Counted from the first letter of the stretch, positions 1-9,065 are shown. The stretch is DNA of 64,000 bases from Pseudomonas nitroreducens (GCF_014204515.1 NZ_JACHLI010000025.1:49130-113129); one strand, 5' to 3'. A program made the numbers and translations. The notes: generated by a model from the sequence alone, not told the origin.

Positions 1-45
1 CAGAATAAGGAGCAGGGTGGCGAGCCGTCCTTCAGGGAGTGCCCC

Positions 46-387
46 ATGTCCGAGCCGCATCTCGATGGCGCCGTGCTGAGCAATTTGCTGTCGATCATGG
101 AAGACGAGTATCCGCTGCTGGTGGAGACCTTCTTCAGCGACTCCGAGGAACGCCTGCGCGCCATCCGCGACGCCTTCGCCAGCTCCGATGCCCCCGCGCT
201 GCGCCATGCCGCGCACAGCTTCAAGGGCAGCTGCGGGAACATGGGCGCCAGCCTGCTGAGCAGCCTGTGCAAGCGCCTGGAGGAGGCCGCGCGGCAGAAC
301 GACCTGGCCACCGCCCAGGGCCTGATCGGCAAGGTCGAGCACGAATTCGGCATCGTTCGCACCCTGTTGCTGCCGGGTCGTTCCTAG
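46..387 (+). CDS. hptB: HptB-like histidine phosphotransfer protein
   Basis: A 113-residue protein that is one Hpt four-helix domain. The phospho-acceptor motif HSFKGSCGNMG is visible at about residues 57-67, with the usual Lys and Gly residues after the His. Such proteins carry phosphate from hybrid kinases to a response regulator. In Pseudomonas, HptB feeds a regulator and anti-sigma antagonist pair that controls flagellar genes and biofilm. AGGGAG lies six bases before the ATG. The place just upstream of fliK suggests the HptB-type member; that assignment rests on context and size, not on a search. The 45 bases before it hold only this ribosome site and possibly the end of an upstream gene (a TAA at 6-8). 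Confidence 0.8.
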   Translation: MSEPHLDGAVLSNLLSIMEDEYPLLVETFFSDSEERLRAIRDAFASSDAPALRHAAHSFKGSCGNMGASLLSSLCKRLEEAARQNDLATAQGLIGKVEHEFGIVRTLLLPGRS

Positions 388-398
388 CTTCTGCGAGT

Positions 399-414
399 TG
401 GCCCGCGCCTTGCT
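399..414 (+). promoter_or_regulatory. sigma-54 promoter for fliK
   Basis: TGGCCCGCGCCTTGCT matches the RpoN consensus TGGCACG-N4-TTGCW at all but one defined position. The GG and GC dinucleotides are ten bases apart. It lies 38 bases before the fliK start, fitting FleQ/RpoN control of flagellar genes. Confidence 0.8.
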
Positions 415-452
415 ATCTCCGTGTTGGATATTCACCTCAACGGAGACCTCCG

Positions 453-1754
453 ATGGCTGTCGCCCCGGATATTTCACTGACGTCGACGCCTGATCTCAGG
501 CCCAAGGCGGCGCTCTCCAAGTCTGCCCAGAATTCGTCGAACACCAGCAACGACAAGGGTTCCAGCTTCGCCGACGTGTATGCCAGGGAGCAGCGTCCGG
601 CGGCCAGCGAGCGCCCCGACAAGCCCGTGAAAGCGAAGGCCGAGAAGCCCAGGGACAACACCGACAAGGACGCCAAGGCCAGCGATTCGACCACCCCGGC
701 TGCCGCCGACCAGCCAAAGGTTGCCGACGACGGCAAGGCCTTGCCGGCCGACGGTGCGGCCAAGGCCGATGAGCCGGTGGCCGCCGAGCAGCCCGCGCCC
801 GACGCGACCCTCGACCCGCTGCTGATGCTCGGCATGACCGGCCAGTTGCCGGAGCCCGAGGCGCCGCCGCTGGTGGTCAGCAGCGGTACCAGCCAGCTCA
901 CCGATGCCAGCAGCGATGGCGATCTGCAGAAGCTCAACGAGATTCCGGGGGTGAACCTGACCCTGGCCGTGGGCGCTGACGACCAGGCGCAGCAGGCACA
1001 ACAGACCCAGCTCACCGGCCACCTCGCCGCCAAGCCGGGCGACAAGGCGCTGGATGCCAACGGCAAGAACGATCTGTCCGCCGCCCTCGCGGCGCTGACC
1101 TCGGATTCGACTGCCAAGGGCACTGAAAGCAAGCTCGCCGAAGGTGCGCTGAAGGACGGCGCCGACCTGACCCAGCAACTGGCGGACGTGCAGACCGACG
1201 CCAAGCCGGAAATGCCGCGCAACGAGGCCTTCGCCGCGCGCCTGGAATCCCTCACCCAGGCGCTGAACACGCCCCAGGCCATGACCAACCGCCCGGTCAA
1301 CCCGCTGCTGCCGGGGCAGGCCGTGTCGGTGCAGCAGAACGGCTGGACCGACCAGGTGGTGGACCGGGTGATGTGGATGTCCTCGCAGAATCTGAAGTCG
1401 GCCGAGATCCAGATGGACCCGGCCAACCTCGGCCGCCTGGAAGTGCGCATCCACATGACCGGCGACCAGACCCAGGTCAACTTCGTCAGTGCCAACGCTA
1501 ACGTCCGCGAAGCTTTGGACAGCCAGCAGCACCGCCTGCGCGAATTGTTCAACCAGCAGGGCATGCAGCTGGACGTCAACGTCTCCGACCAGTCCGCCCG
1601 CGGCTGGCAGCAACAGCAGGGCGATGAGCGTGGCGGCTCGCGGCGCCTGGGCGGCAGCGACAGCGGCGATGACGAACCGGTGCTCAGCGGCGTGTCCGAG
1701 ATCCGCCCGCAGACGGCCGCGCAGGGCAGGGGACTGGTGGATTACTACGCGTGA
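453..1754 (+). CDS. fliK: Flagellar hook-length control protein FliK
   Basis: A 433-residue protein that measures hook length and switches the export apparatus to filament substrates. The N-terminal two thirds are Ala/Asp/Lys-rich, low-complexity linker with no signal peptide. The C-terminal Flg_hook domain is at about residues 295-390 and contains WTDQVVDRVMWMSSQN and QMDPANLGRLEVRI. The frame is open further upstream, but GGAGA before the ATG at 453 and the start of family-like sequence set the start. It is preceded by its own sigma-54 site and separated from fliL by a REP and promoter region. Confidence 0.93.
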   Translation: MAVAPDISLTSTPDLRPKAALSKSAQNSSNTSNDKGSSFADVYAREQRPAASERPDKPVKAKAEKPRDNTDKDAKASDSTTPAAADQPKVADDGKALPADGAAKADEPVAAEQPAPDATLDPLLMLGMTGQLPEPEAPPLVVSSGTSQLTDASSDGDLQKLNEIPGVNLTLAVGADDQAQQAQQTQLTGHLAAKPGDKALDANGKNDLSAALAALTSDSTAKGTESKLAEGALKDGADLTQQLADVQTDAKPEMPRNEAFAARLESLTQALNTPQAMTNRPVNPLLPGQAVSVQQNGWTDQVVDRVMWMSSQNLKSAEIQMDPANLGRLEVRIHMTGDQTQVNFVSANANVREALDSQQHRLRELFNQQGMQLDVNVSDQSARGWQQQQGDERGGSRRLGGSDSGDDEPVLSGVSEIRPQTAAQGRGLVDYYA

Positions 1755-1832
1755 TCCGCTGGGGGCGTCCCGGATAGGTGGCGCAGCCAGGGCTGGGGAG
1801 AGGGCATAAGCCCGAGCGCCGATTTCCCCCTG

Positions 1833-1922
1833 TTCGCGAGCAAGCTCGCTCCTACGAAAAGCCAGCTCGTAGCTTGGCCGGGCTGTAGGAGCGAGGGGGA
1901 CGCCCAGTTCTTGCTCGCGAAC
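1833..1922. repeat. Paired REP-like inverted repeats
   Basis: Two inverted units of the Pseudomonas GTAGGAGCGAG/CTCGCTCCTAC type: TTCGCGAGCAAGCTCGCTCC near 1833 and GTAGGAGCGAG with TTGCTCGCGAAC at 1885-1922. They face each other and could fold as one long hairpin downstream of fliK. With the sigma-54 site at 2033 this accounts for most of the 344-base gap between fliK and fliL. Confidence 0.8.
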
Positions 1923-2032
1923 CGCCCCAACCCCCGAGCTTTCCAGCTCAGAGGAAAATTCTTACTCCTCCCCGTGACATCCACCGTCTAGCCTGTAATA
2001 TCCGCGGCGGCGCCAGTGGACAAGTTCCAAAC

Positions 2033-2048
2033 TGGCACAGCCCTTGCT
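2033..2048 (+). promoter_or_regulatory. sigma-54 promoter for the fliL operon
   Basis: TGGCACAGCCCTTGCT fits the RpoN consensus almost perfectly, with GG and GC ten bases apart. It lies 50 bases before the fliL ATG and would drive fliLMNOPQR-flhB. Confidence 0.85.
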
Positions 2049-2098
2049 CGAACCCCCGGTATCAGCGCATCGCGCCGGAAAAGTGACGGATATTTGGC

Positions 2099-2620
2099 AT
2101 GGCCAAGAAAGAACAGACGCCCCCGCTTCCCGATGGACAAGCGCCCGCCAAGGGCAAGCTGAAGCTCATCATCATCATCGCCGTGGCCTTCCTGCTGGCG
2201 GTGGGTGCCTCGGTGGGCGGCACCTGGTTCTTCCTGCACAAGAGCGCCAAGCCCGACGAGGCCGAGGCCAAGGCCGCCGAACACGCCGAGCCGACGAAGA
2301 AGCAGGCGGTCTACGAAATCCTCGCGCCGGCCTTCGTGGTCAACTTCAACCAGAACGGTCGGCAGCGCTATCTTCAGGTCGCCGTGGCCCTGATGGGCCG
2401 CGACCAGGGGCAGATGGATGCCCTGCGCGAACAGATGCCGCTGGTGCGCAACCAGTTGGTGATGCTGTTCTCCAGCCAGAATTTCGACAATCTGGTGACG
2501 CCGGTCGGCAAGGAGATGCTGCGCCAGCAGGCCACCAGCAGCCTTCAGGAACTGGCGAAGAAGGCGACCGGTCAGTTGACCGTGGAACAAGTGCTTTTCA
2601 CCAACTTCGTATTGCAGTAG
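2099..2620 (+). CDS. fliL: Flagellar basal body protein FliL
   Basis: A 173-residue single-pass inner-membrane protein. It has a short cytoplasmic Pro/Lys-rich N-terminus, a transmembrane helix at about residues 21-42 (LIIIIAVAFLLAVGASVGG), an acidic linker, and a periplasmic FliL domain ending in VEQVLFTNFVLQ. FliL surrounds the stator and supports torque. It is the first gene of the operon, nine bases ahead of fliM. Length and topology are normal for Pseudomonas. Confidence 0.95.
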   Translation: MAKKEQTPPLPDGQAPAKGKLKLIIIIAVAFLLAVGASVGGTWFFLHKSAKPDEAEAKAAEHAEPTKKQAVYEILAPAFVVNFNQNGRQRYLQVAVALMGRDQGQMDALREQMPLVRNQLVMLFSSQNFDNLVTPVGKEMLRQQATSSLQELAKKATGQLTVEQVLFTNFVLQ

Positions 2621-2629
2621 GTACCCGCC

Positions 2630-3601
2630 ATGGCCATGCAGGATCTACTTTCCCAGGACGAGATCGACGCGCTGCTGCACGGCGTCGACGACGGCCTGGT
2701 GGAAACCGAGTCCGACGTCGAGCCGGGGGCGATCAAGTCCTACGACCTGACCAGTCAGGACCGCATCGTCCGCGGTCGCATGCCGACCCTGGAGATGATC
2801 AACGAGCGGTTCGCCCGCTACACCCGCATCAGCATGTTCAACCTGCTGCGCCGCTCGGCGGATGTCGCCGTGGGCGGTGTGCAGGTGATGAAGTTCGGCG
2901 AGTACGTGCACTCGCTGTACGTGCCCACCAGCCTCAACCTGGTGAAGATGAAGCCGCTGCGCGGCACCGCGCTGTTCATCCTCGACGCCAAGCTGGTGTT
3001 CAAGCTGGTGGACAACTTCTTCGGTGGCGACGGCCGTCACGCCAAGATCGAGGGCCGCGAGTTCACCCCCACCGAATTGCGGGTGGTGCGCATGGTCATC
3101 GAGCAGGCTTTCGTCGATCTCGCCGAGGCCTGGCACGCGGTGATGCCGATCAACTTCGAGTACGTGAACTCCGAGGTGAACCCGGCGATGGCCAACATCG
3201 TCAGCCCCAGCGAAGTGGTGGTGGTCTCCACCTTCCACATCGAGCTGGACGGTGGCGGCGGCGACCTGCACATCACCCTGCCATACGCGATGATCGAGCC
3301 GATCCGCGAGATGCTCGACGCCGGCTTCCAGTCCGACGTCGACGACCAGGACGAGCGCTGGATCAATGCCCTGCGCGAAGACATCCTCGACGTCAGCGTG
3401 CCGGTCGGTGCCACCGTCGTGCGCCGCCAGCTCAAGCTGCGCGACATCCTGCACATGCAGCCGGGCGACGTGATCCCGGTGGAGCTGCCCGAATACATGA
3501 TCATGCGCGCCAACGGCGTGCCTTCCTTCAAGGTCAAGCTGGGTTCGCACAAGGGCAACCTGGCCTTGCAGATTCTCGATCCCCTCGAGCGCGTGCGCTG
3601 A
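2630..3601 (+). CDS. fliM: Flagellar motor switch protein FliM
   Basis: A 323-residue C-ring protein. The N-terminal CheY-P-binding peptide is present (LLSQDEIDALLHGVD), followed by the CheC-like middle domain and a C-terminal SpoA domain at about residues 245-320 (RRQLKLRDILHMQPGDVIPV). Together with FliN and FliG it sets rotation direction when CheY-P binds. The ATG follows fliL closely. Length is typical of the family. Confidence 0.97.
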   Translation: MAMQDLLSQDEIDALLHGVDDGLVETESDVEPGAIKSYDLTSQDRIVRGRMPTLEMINERFARYTRISMFNLLRRSADVAVGGVQVMKFGEYVHSLYVPTSLNLVKMKPLRGTALFILDAKLVFKLVDNFFGGDGRHAKIEGREFTPTELRVVRMVIEQAFVDLAEAWHAVMPINFEYVNSEVNPAMANIVSPSEVVVVSTFHIELDGGGGDLHITLPYAMIEPIREMLDAGFQSDVDDQDERWINALREDILDVSVPVGATVVRRQLKLRDILHMQPGDVIPVELPEYMIMRANGVPSFKVKLGSHKGNLALQILDPLERVR

Positions 3602-3623
3602 GCGGATCCCACGAGGACCCACC

Positions 3624-4091
3624 ATGTCTGATGAAGAAAACGTGACCCCCGAAGAACAGGCCCTGGCCGACGAGTGGGCTGCGGCCCTCTCCGAATCCGG
3701 TGACGCCAACCAGGACGACATCGACGCGATGATGGCCGGCGCTGCGGCGCCGGCCGTGCCCGCCGCACCGCGCGCACCGATGGAAGAGTTCGGCATGGCG
3801 CCCAAGACGCCGATGATCGCCGGGCTGGAAGGGCCCAACCTGGATGTGATCCTGGATATTCCGGTGACCATTTCCATGGAGGTCGGGCATACCGACATCA
3901 ACATCCGCAACCTGCTGCAGCTCAACCAGGGCTCGGTGATCGAGCTCGATCGCCTGGCCGGCGAACCGCTGGACGTGCTGGTCAACGGCACGCTGATCGC
4001 CCACGGCGAGGTGGTGGTGGTGAACGAGAAGTTCGGCATCCGCCTCACCGACGTGATCAGCCCCAGCGAACGCATCAAGAAGCTGCGCTGA
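3624..4091 (+). CDS. fliN: Flagellar motor switch protein FliN
   Basis: A 155-residue C-ring protein. The N-terminal half is acidic and Ala/Pro-rich, and the C-terminal SpoA domain covers about residues 75-150 (IPVTISMEVGHTDINIRNLL and GSVIELDRLAGEPLDVLVNG). It forms the lower part of the switch and docks the FliH-FliI export complex. A GAGGA ribosome site precedes it, and fliO starts two bases after its stop. Confidence 0.96.
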   Translation: MSDEENVTPEEQALADEWAAALSESGDANQDDIDAMMAGAAAPAVPAAPRAPMEEFGMAPKTPMIAGLEGPNLDVILDIPVTISMEVGHTDINIRNLLQLNQGSVIELDRLAGEPLDVLVNGTLIAHGEVVVVNEKFGIRLTDVISPSERIKKLR

Positions 4092-4092
4092 C

Positions 4093-4572
4093 ATGGCCCG
4101 CCTGCTCGCGAAACTGGCCCTCCTGCCACTGGCGGGGGCCTCGCTGCTGGCCGTGGCGGAGGACGCCGCCAAGGCGCCGACGTCCAACCCGGCCATCGTC
4201 CACGCCAGCTCCTCGCCGAGCCTGATCACCGGCAGCGCCGGCGCGCAGCTGATGCAACTGCTGCTGGGCCTGGTGCTGGTGGTGGGGCTGATCTTCCTGC
4301 TCGCCTGGCTGGTGCGCCGGGTGCAGCAGGTGGTGCCGCGCGGCAACCAGGCGATCCGTCTGATCTCCAGCCAGGCCCTCGGCCCGCGCGACCGCCTGGT
4401 GCTGGTGCAGGTGGGCGAGGAGCAGGTGCTGCTGGGCCTGACGCCCGGTCGCATCACCCCGCTGCACGTCATGCGCCAGCCGGTGCACGCCGCCGAGTCG
4501 GAGCCGGCACAGCCGGAATTCGCCCAGCGCCTGCTGGAATTGCTGAACAAGGACAAGGGCCGCCCGCAGTGA
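4093..4572 (+). CDS. fliO: Flagellar export protein FliO
   Basis: A 159-residue membrane protein. It has an N-terminal signal-like segment, one strong transmembrane helix at about residues 52-72 (LLLGLVLVVGLIFLLAWLV), and a cytoplasmic FliO domain with QAIRLISSQALGPRDRLVLV. FliO helps assemble the FliP ring of the export gate. Its stop codon overlaps the GTG start of fliP by four bases (GTGA), indicating translational coupling. Confidence 0.92.
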   Translation: MARLLAKLALLPLAGASLLAVAEDAAKAPTSNPAIVHASSSPSLITGSAGAQLMQLLLGLVLVVGLIFLLAWLVRRVQQVVPRGNQAIRLISSQALGPRDRLVLVQVGEEQVLLGLTPGRITPLHVMRQPVHAAESEPAQPEFAQRLLELLNKDKGRPQ

Positions 4573-5360
4573 CCCGTTCGTCGAATTTCTCCGTCCTCGC
4601 CGGTGCGCTCAAGGCCGTGGCGCCCTTGCTCCTGGGCCTGCTGGCGCTGCTCGCGCCGCAGGCCTTCGCCGCCGACCCGACGCAGCTGACGGCGATCACC
4701 GTGACCACCAACCCGCAGGGCCAGCAGGAGTATTCGGTCAGCCTGCAGATCCTGCTGATCATGACCGCGCTGAGCTTCATCCCGGCGTTCGTCATGCTGA
4801 TGACCAGCTTCACCCGGATCATCATCGTGTTCTCCATCCTGCGCCAGGCGCTGGGCCTGCAGAGCACGCCGTCGAACCAGGTGCTGATCGGCCTGGCGAT
4901 GTTCCTCACGCTGTTCGTCATGGCGCCGGTGTTCGACAAGATCAACACCACCGCGCTGCAGCCCTACCTCAACGAGCAGATTCCGGCGCAGGAAGCGATC
5001 AGCCGCGCCGAGGTGCCGCTCAAGGCGTTCATGCTGGCGCAGACGCGGCAGTCGGACCTGGAGCTGTTCGTGCGCCTGTCCAAGCGCACCGACATCGCCA
5101 GCGCCGACGCCACGCCCCTGACCATCCTGGTGCCGGCGTTCGTCACCTCGGAGTTGAAGACCGCGTTCCAGATCGGTTTCATGATCTTCATCCCGTTCCT
5201 GATCATCGACCTGGTGGTGTCCAGCGTGCTGATGGCGATGGGCATGATGATGCTTTCGCCGCTGATCATTTCACTGCCGTTCAAGATCATGCTGTTCGTG
5301 CTGGTGGACGGCTGGGCGCTGATCATCGGCACGCTGGCCGGCAGTTTCGGAACGGTCTAG
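4569..5360 (+). CDS. fliP: Flagellar export gate protein FliP
   Basis: A 263-residue export-gate subunit starting with GTG inside the fliO stop. It has a cleavable-type signal peptide (about 1-35, ending AFA), then the conserved FliP core with MTSFTRIIIVFSILRQALG and a C-terminal membrane pair (PFKIMLFVLVDGWALIIGTL). Five FliP copies with FliQ and FliR form the export pore. Unlike the tight junctions around it, it is followed by 169 bases holding a long inverted repeat before fliQ. Confidence 0.96.
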   Translation: MTRSSNFSVLAGALKAVAPLLLGLLALLAPQAFAADPTQLTAITVTTNPQGQQEYSVSLQILLIMTALSFIPAFVMLMTSFTRIIIVFSILRQALGLQSTPSNQVLIGLAMFLTLFVMAPVFDKINTTALQPYLNEQIPAQEAISRAEVPLKAFMLAQTRQSDLELFVRLSKRTDIASADATPLTILVPAFVTSELKTAFQIGFMIFIPFLIIDLVVSSVLMAMGMMMLSPLIISLPFKIMLFVLVDGWALIIGTLAGSFGTV

Positions 5361-5404
5361 CGATGCCCATTCCCGTCGTCGGCCTGGCGCAATCCGGTGG
5401 CACC

Positions 5405-5487
5405 GTAGGATGGCGTGGAGCGAAGCGATACCCATCAGATCCCTTGCGGACGCCGCCGATGGGTATCGCAAGCTCCACCCATCCTAC
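5405..5487. repeat. Long imperfect inverted repeat between fliP and fliQ
   Basis: GTAGGATGGCGTGGAGC at the left pairs with GCTCCACCCATCCTAC at the right, and inside it GCGATACCCATC pairs perfectly with GATGGGTATCGC. The whole 83-base unit could form one hairpin in the operon mRNA. It resembles dispersed Pseudomonas repeats of the GTAGGATGGG type (recalled, not searched). Confidence 0.8.
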
Positions 5488-5529
5488 GAACGCGCCATCG
5501 ACCGGCGCTGCCGAGCAAGAGGAGCAATC

Positions 5530-5799
5530 ATGACCCCCGAAGTCGCCGTCGACCTGTTCCGTGAAGCGCTCTGGCTGACCGCCGTGATGGTCGGCATCCT
5601 GGTGCTGCCCAGCCTGCTGGTGGGCCTGATCGTGGCGATGTTCCAGGCCGCCACGCAGATCAACGAGCAGACCCTGAGCTTCCTGCCGCGCCTGCTGGTG
5701 GTGCTGCTCACCCTGATCGTGCTGGGCCCCTGGCTGCTGCGACAGCTGATGGAGTACACCCAGTCGCTGATCACCAGCATCCCGACGCTGATCGGCTGA
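5530..5799 (+). CDS. fliQ: Flagellar export gate protein FliQ
   Basis: An 89-residue protein with two transmembrane helices (about residues 13-40 and 52-75), containing the FliQ signature VGLIVAMFQAATQINEQTLS. It packs around the FliP-FliR core of the export gate. AGAGGAGC precedes the ATG at 5530; the frame is open further upstream through the repeat, but that is not protein-like. Its TGA overlaps the fliR ATG by one base. Confidence 0.96.
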   Translation: MTPEVAVDLFREALWLTAVMVGILVLPSLLVGLIVAMFQAATQINEQTLSFLPRLLVVLLTLIVLGPWLLRQLMEYTQSLITSIPTLIG

Positions 5800-6575
5800 T
5801 GCTCGACCTCACCAACGCGCAGATCGGCGGCTGGATCGGGGCCTTCCTGTTCCCGCTGTTCCGCATCGCCGCGATGCTGATGGTGATGCCGATCTTCGGT
5901 ACCCAGCTGGTGCCCACCCGCGTGCGCCTGTACCTGGCGGTGGCGATCGCCGTGGCGCTGACGCCCAACCTGCCGCCGATGCCGCAGGTGGACGCGCTGA
6001 GCCTCAAGGCGATGGTCTACATCGCCCAGGAAATCCTCGTCGGCGCCATGCTCGGCTTCGTCCTGCAGCTGATGTTCCACGCCTTCGTCATCTCCGGGCA
6101 GATCATCTCCATGCAGATGGGCCTGGGCTTCGCCTCCATGGTCGACCCCACCAACGGCATCTCGGTGCCGGTGCTCGGGCAGTTCTTCACCATGCTGGTA
6201 ACCCTGCTGTTCCTCTCCATGAACGGCCACCTGGTGGTCTTCGAGGTGCTGGCGGAAAGCTTCACCACCCTGCCGGTGGGTGAGGGGCTGTCGAGCAACC
6301 ACTTCATCACCGTGGCCGGCAAGCTCGGCTGGATCTTCGGCGCCGCGCTGATGCTGGCGCTGCCGGCGATCACCGCGCTGCTGGTGATCAACCTGGCGTT
6401 CGGCGCCATGACCCGCGCCGCGCCGCAGCTGAACATCTTCTCGATCGGTTTCCCGCTGACCCTGGTCATGGGTTTCATCATTGTCTGGATTGGCAGTGCC
6501 GACATCCTCACCCAGTACCAGTCGCTGGCCGGTGAGGGCCTGCGCCTGCTTCGCGAACTCGTGGGGGCCCGCTGA
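5799..6575 (+). CDS. fliR: Flagellar export gate protein FliR
   Basis: A 258-residue integral membrane protein with six predicted helices. It carries the FliR/EscT family segments MQMGLGFASMVDPTNGISVPVLG and LNIFSIGFPLTLVMGF. FliR completes the FliP-FliQ-FliR export gate. It is coupled on both sides by one-base stop/start overlaps (TGATG) with fliQ and flhB. Confidence 0.96.
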   Translation: MLDLTNAQIGGWIGAFLFPLFRIAAMLMVMPIFGTQLVPTRVRLYLAVAIAVALTPNLPPMPQVDALSLKAMVYIAQEILVGAMLGFVLQLMFHAFVISGQIISMQMGLGFASMVDPTNGISVPVLGQFFTMLVTLLFLSMNGHLVVFEVLAESFTTLPVGEGLSSNHFITVAGKLGWIFGAALMLALPAITALLVINLAFGAMTRAAPQLNIFSIGFPLTLVMGFIIVWIGSADILTQYQSLAGEGLRLLRELVGAR

Positions 6576-7711
6576 TGGCCGAGAACGACAGTAGCGAAGA
6601 CAAGACAGAGGAACCTACCGAGAAACGCCGCCGCGAGGCGCGCGAGAAGGGGCAGCTGCCACGGTCCAAGGAGCTGAACACCCTGGCCGTGCTGCTGGCC
6701 GGCGCCAGCGCGCTGCTGATGTTCGGCGCGAGCCTGGCCGATGCGCTGATGCGCCTGATGCGCGGCAGCTTCCAGCTCGACCGCGCCACGGTGATGAACA
6801 GCGACAGCATGCTCAACCTGCTGGCCGCCGGCGGCAGGATCGGCGCCGATGCAGTCTGGCCGATCCTCGCGGTGGTCCTGGTGGCGGCGCTGGTCGGCCC
6901 GGTGGCCCTGGGCGGCTGGCTGTTCTCCGCCGAGGCGCTGGCGCCCAAGTTCAGCCGGATGAACCCCCTGGCGGGAATCAAGCGCATGTTCTCGCTGCGC
7001 TCGGTGACCGAGCTGCTCAAGGCCCTGGCCAAGTTCGTACTGGTGCTGATCGTGGCGATCCTGGTGCTCAAGGCCGACCAGGACGACCTCATGGCCATCT
7101 CCCGCGAGCCGCTGGAACAGGCCATGGTGCACAGCGCGAGGATCATTGGCTGGAGCGCCTTCTGGCTGGCCTGCAGCATCGCCTTCATCGCCGCCGCGGA
7201 TGTGCCCTTCCAGCTCTGGGACAACCGCAAGAAGCTGATGATGACCAAGCAGGAGGTCAAGGACGAGTACAAGGACTCCGAGGGCAAGCCCGAGGTCAAG
7301 GCCAAGGTGCGCCAGATGCAGCGCGAGATGGCCAACCGGCGGATGATGCAGGCGGTGCCCCAGGCCGACGTGGTGATCACCAACCCGACGCACTTCGCCG
7401 TGGCCCTGCAGTACGACGGCGACAAGGGCGGCGCGCCGAAGCTGCTGGCCAAGGGCAACGACTTCATGGCCCTGAAGATTCGCGAGATCGCCCAGGAGCA
7501 CAAGGTCACCGTGCTCGAATCCCCGGCCCTGGCACGGGCGGTGTACTACTCCACCGAGCTGGACCAGGAAATCCCTGCCGGCCTCTACCTCGCCGTCGCC
7601 CAGGTGCTGGCCTACGTCTACCAGCTCAAGCAGTACCGCGCCGGCAAGGGCAAGCGCCCGGGACCGATGCCGGACCTGCCGATTCCGCCGGATCTGCGCC
7701 GCGACGAGTAG
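6575..7711 (+). CDS. flhB: Flagellar export switch protein FlhB
   Basis: A 378-residue protein with a charged cytoplasmic N-terminus (DKTEEPTEKRRREAREKGQL), four transmembrane helices up to about residue 210, and a cytoplasmic domain with the autocleavage motif NPTH at residues 270-273. Cleavage there allows the FliK-triggered switch from hook to filament export. It is the last gene of the fliL operon. A free-standing partial copy of its C-terminal domain is encoded at 26400-26741. Confidence 0.97.
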   Translation: MAENDSSEDKTEEPTEKRRREAREKGQLPRSKELNTLAVLLAGASALLMFGASLADALMRLMRGSFQLDRATVMNSDSMLNLLAAGGRIGADAVWPILAVVLVAALVGPVALGGWLFSAEALAPKFSRMNPLAGIKRMFSLRSVTELLKALAKFVLVLIVAILVLKADQDDLMAISREPLEQAMVHSARIIGWSAFWLACSIAFIAAADVPFQLWDNRKKLMMTKQEVKDEYKDSEGKPEVKAKVRQMQREMANRRMMQAVPQADVVITNPTHFAVALQYDGDKGGAPKLLAKGNDFMALKIREIAQEHKVTVLESPALARAVYYSTELDQEIPAGLYLAVAQVLAYVYQLKQYRAGKGKRPGPMPDLPIPPDLRRDE

Positions 7712-7787
7712 TTTTCCGCCTGGAGTGTCGCCCGGCGATGTGGCAGCCTGCCCGGTTTCGATGGGTTGGCGGGCTGGGAAGTTGCCG

Positions 7788-9065
7788 ATGAAGATGATGC
7801 TATTGCGCCATGCCGCGCTGTGTTGGCTGCTGGCGATCTGCGCCCTGTGTGTGCCGCTGCGTGAAGCTCGCGCTGACATTCCCGAGGGCGCCATCCGGCT
7901 GGACTTGTCGGACCGCGTCATTGATCTTACCGATACGCTGGACGCCCCCACGCGCCAGCGACTGGTCAGCAAGCTCGCGGCGCTGGAGCAGCGCCGCGGC
8001 GCGCAACTGGTGGTGCTGATGGTGCCCGGCACCGGCAAGGCCAGTATCGAGGACTTCACCTTTCGCCTGTTCAACACCTGGAAGCTTGGCCGCAAAGGGG
8101 TGGATGACGGTGTACTGATCGTCGTGGCCAAGAACGACCACCGCATGCGCATCGAGGTCGGCTACGGCCTGGAGGGCGCGATCCCCGACGTGCTGGCCGG
8201 GCGCATCATCCGCGAGCGCATGGCGCCGGCCTTCCGTAATGACGACTACGCCGGCGGCATCGAGTCGGCGGTCGATGCACTGATTCTGCTGGTCGACGGC
8301 GAGGCGCTGCCGGAGCCCGCCAGCGAACCGTTGCACTTCCCGTTGCAAGCCTGGCTGCTGCTGGCATCCTTCGTGGCCGGCGGAGTGGGCGGGGTACTGC
8401 TCGCCGCCCGGCGGATGGGCTGGCGCGGCGCCCTGGCATTCTGTGCGGTGGTGGTCGTGCTGGTGGCCATGTTGTCCGGTGGCAAGGATGCGCTGGGAGT
8501 GGTCGCCGTCACGCCGATCTGCCTGCTGGTCGGCGGCGCCACCTTCGGCGCGCTGTGGACGGCTCGTGGGGTGTTCTACAGCGTGCTCGGGCTGATCGCC
8601 TACTGCATCCTGCTCGGCTTCCTGACGCCGCGCTTCGGCGGACTGCTGTGGGTCTATGCGCTGGCCGCGCCGCTGGCGACCTTGTTCGTCATCGGCCTCT
8701 GGTGGCTGCTGATCTCGATGATGCGTGACGTCTGGCGTGGCCCGCGCAAGCGCCGCAATGGGCGCAAGACCGGCAAAGCGGCGGACGGGCACAAGGCCTT
8801 CTACTGGCGCCTGACGGTGTTCATCGGCCTGTACCTGCTGATCGGCCTCTTCGCCGGTGCGCCAGAGGCTCCGCTGAACTGGCTGCTGGTGCTGCCCTTC
8901 ATGTGCCTGCCGGGGTTGGTGGTGTTCGGCGCGGGGCCGGGCGGTTCCGGTTCGGGATCTGGCAGCGGTTCCTCGGGGGGCTCCTCCGGCGGCAGCTCGG
9001 GCGGCGGCGGTTCTTCCGGTGGCGGCGGCTCCAGCGGTGGCGGTGGTGCGTCGGGCAGCTGGTGA
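7788..9065 (+). CDS. TPM-domain membrane protein (first of two paralogs)
   Basis: A 425-residue YgcG/TPM-family protein. Signal peptide at about 1-29 (ending EARA), TPM domain at about 40-170 (VIDLTDTLD, GVDDGVLIVVAKNDHRMRIEVGYGLEGAIPD), then six or so membrane helices and a Gly/Ser tail ending ASGSW. The start at 7788 was chosen because a signal peptide begins there; an upstream start would add 21 residues. TPM domains bind metal, and some assist photosystem or respiratory complex repair; the role here is unknown. It lies between flhB and flhA, 57 bases ahead of its paralog. Confidence 0.85.
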   Translation: MKMMLLRHAALCWLLAICALCVPLREARADIPEGAIRLDLSDRVIDLTDTLDAPTRQRLVSKLAALEQRRGAQLVVLMVPGTGKASIEDFTFRLFNTWKLGRKGVDDGVLIVVAKNDHRMRIEVGYGLEGAIPDVLAGRIIRERMAPAFRNDDYAGGIESAVDALILLVDGEALPEPASEPLHFPLQAWLLLASFVAGGVGGVLLAARRMGWRGALAFCAVVVVLVAMLSGGKDALGVVAVTPICLLVGGATFGALWTARGVFYSVLGLIAYCILLGFLTPRFGGLLWVYALAAPLATLFVIGLWWLLISMMRDVWRGPRKRRNGRKTGKAADGHKAFYWRLTVFIGLYLLIGLFAGAPEAPLNWLLVLPFMCLPGLVVFGAGPGGSGSGSGSGSSGGSSGGSSGGGGSSGGGGSSGGGGASGSW

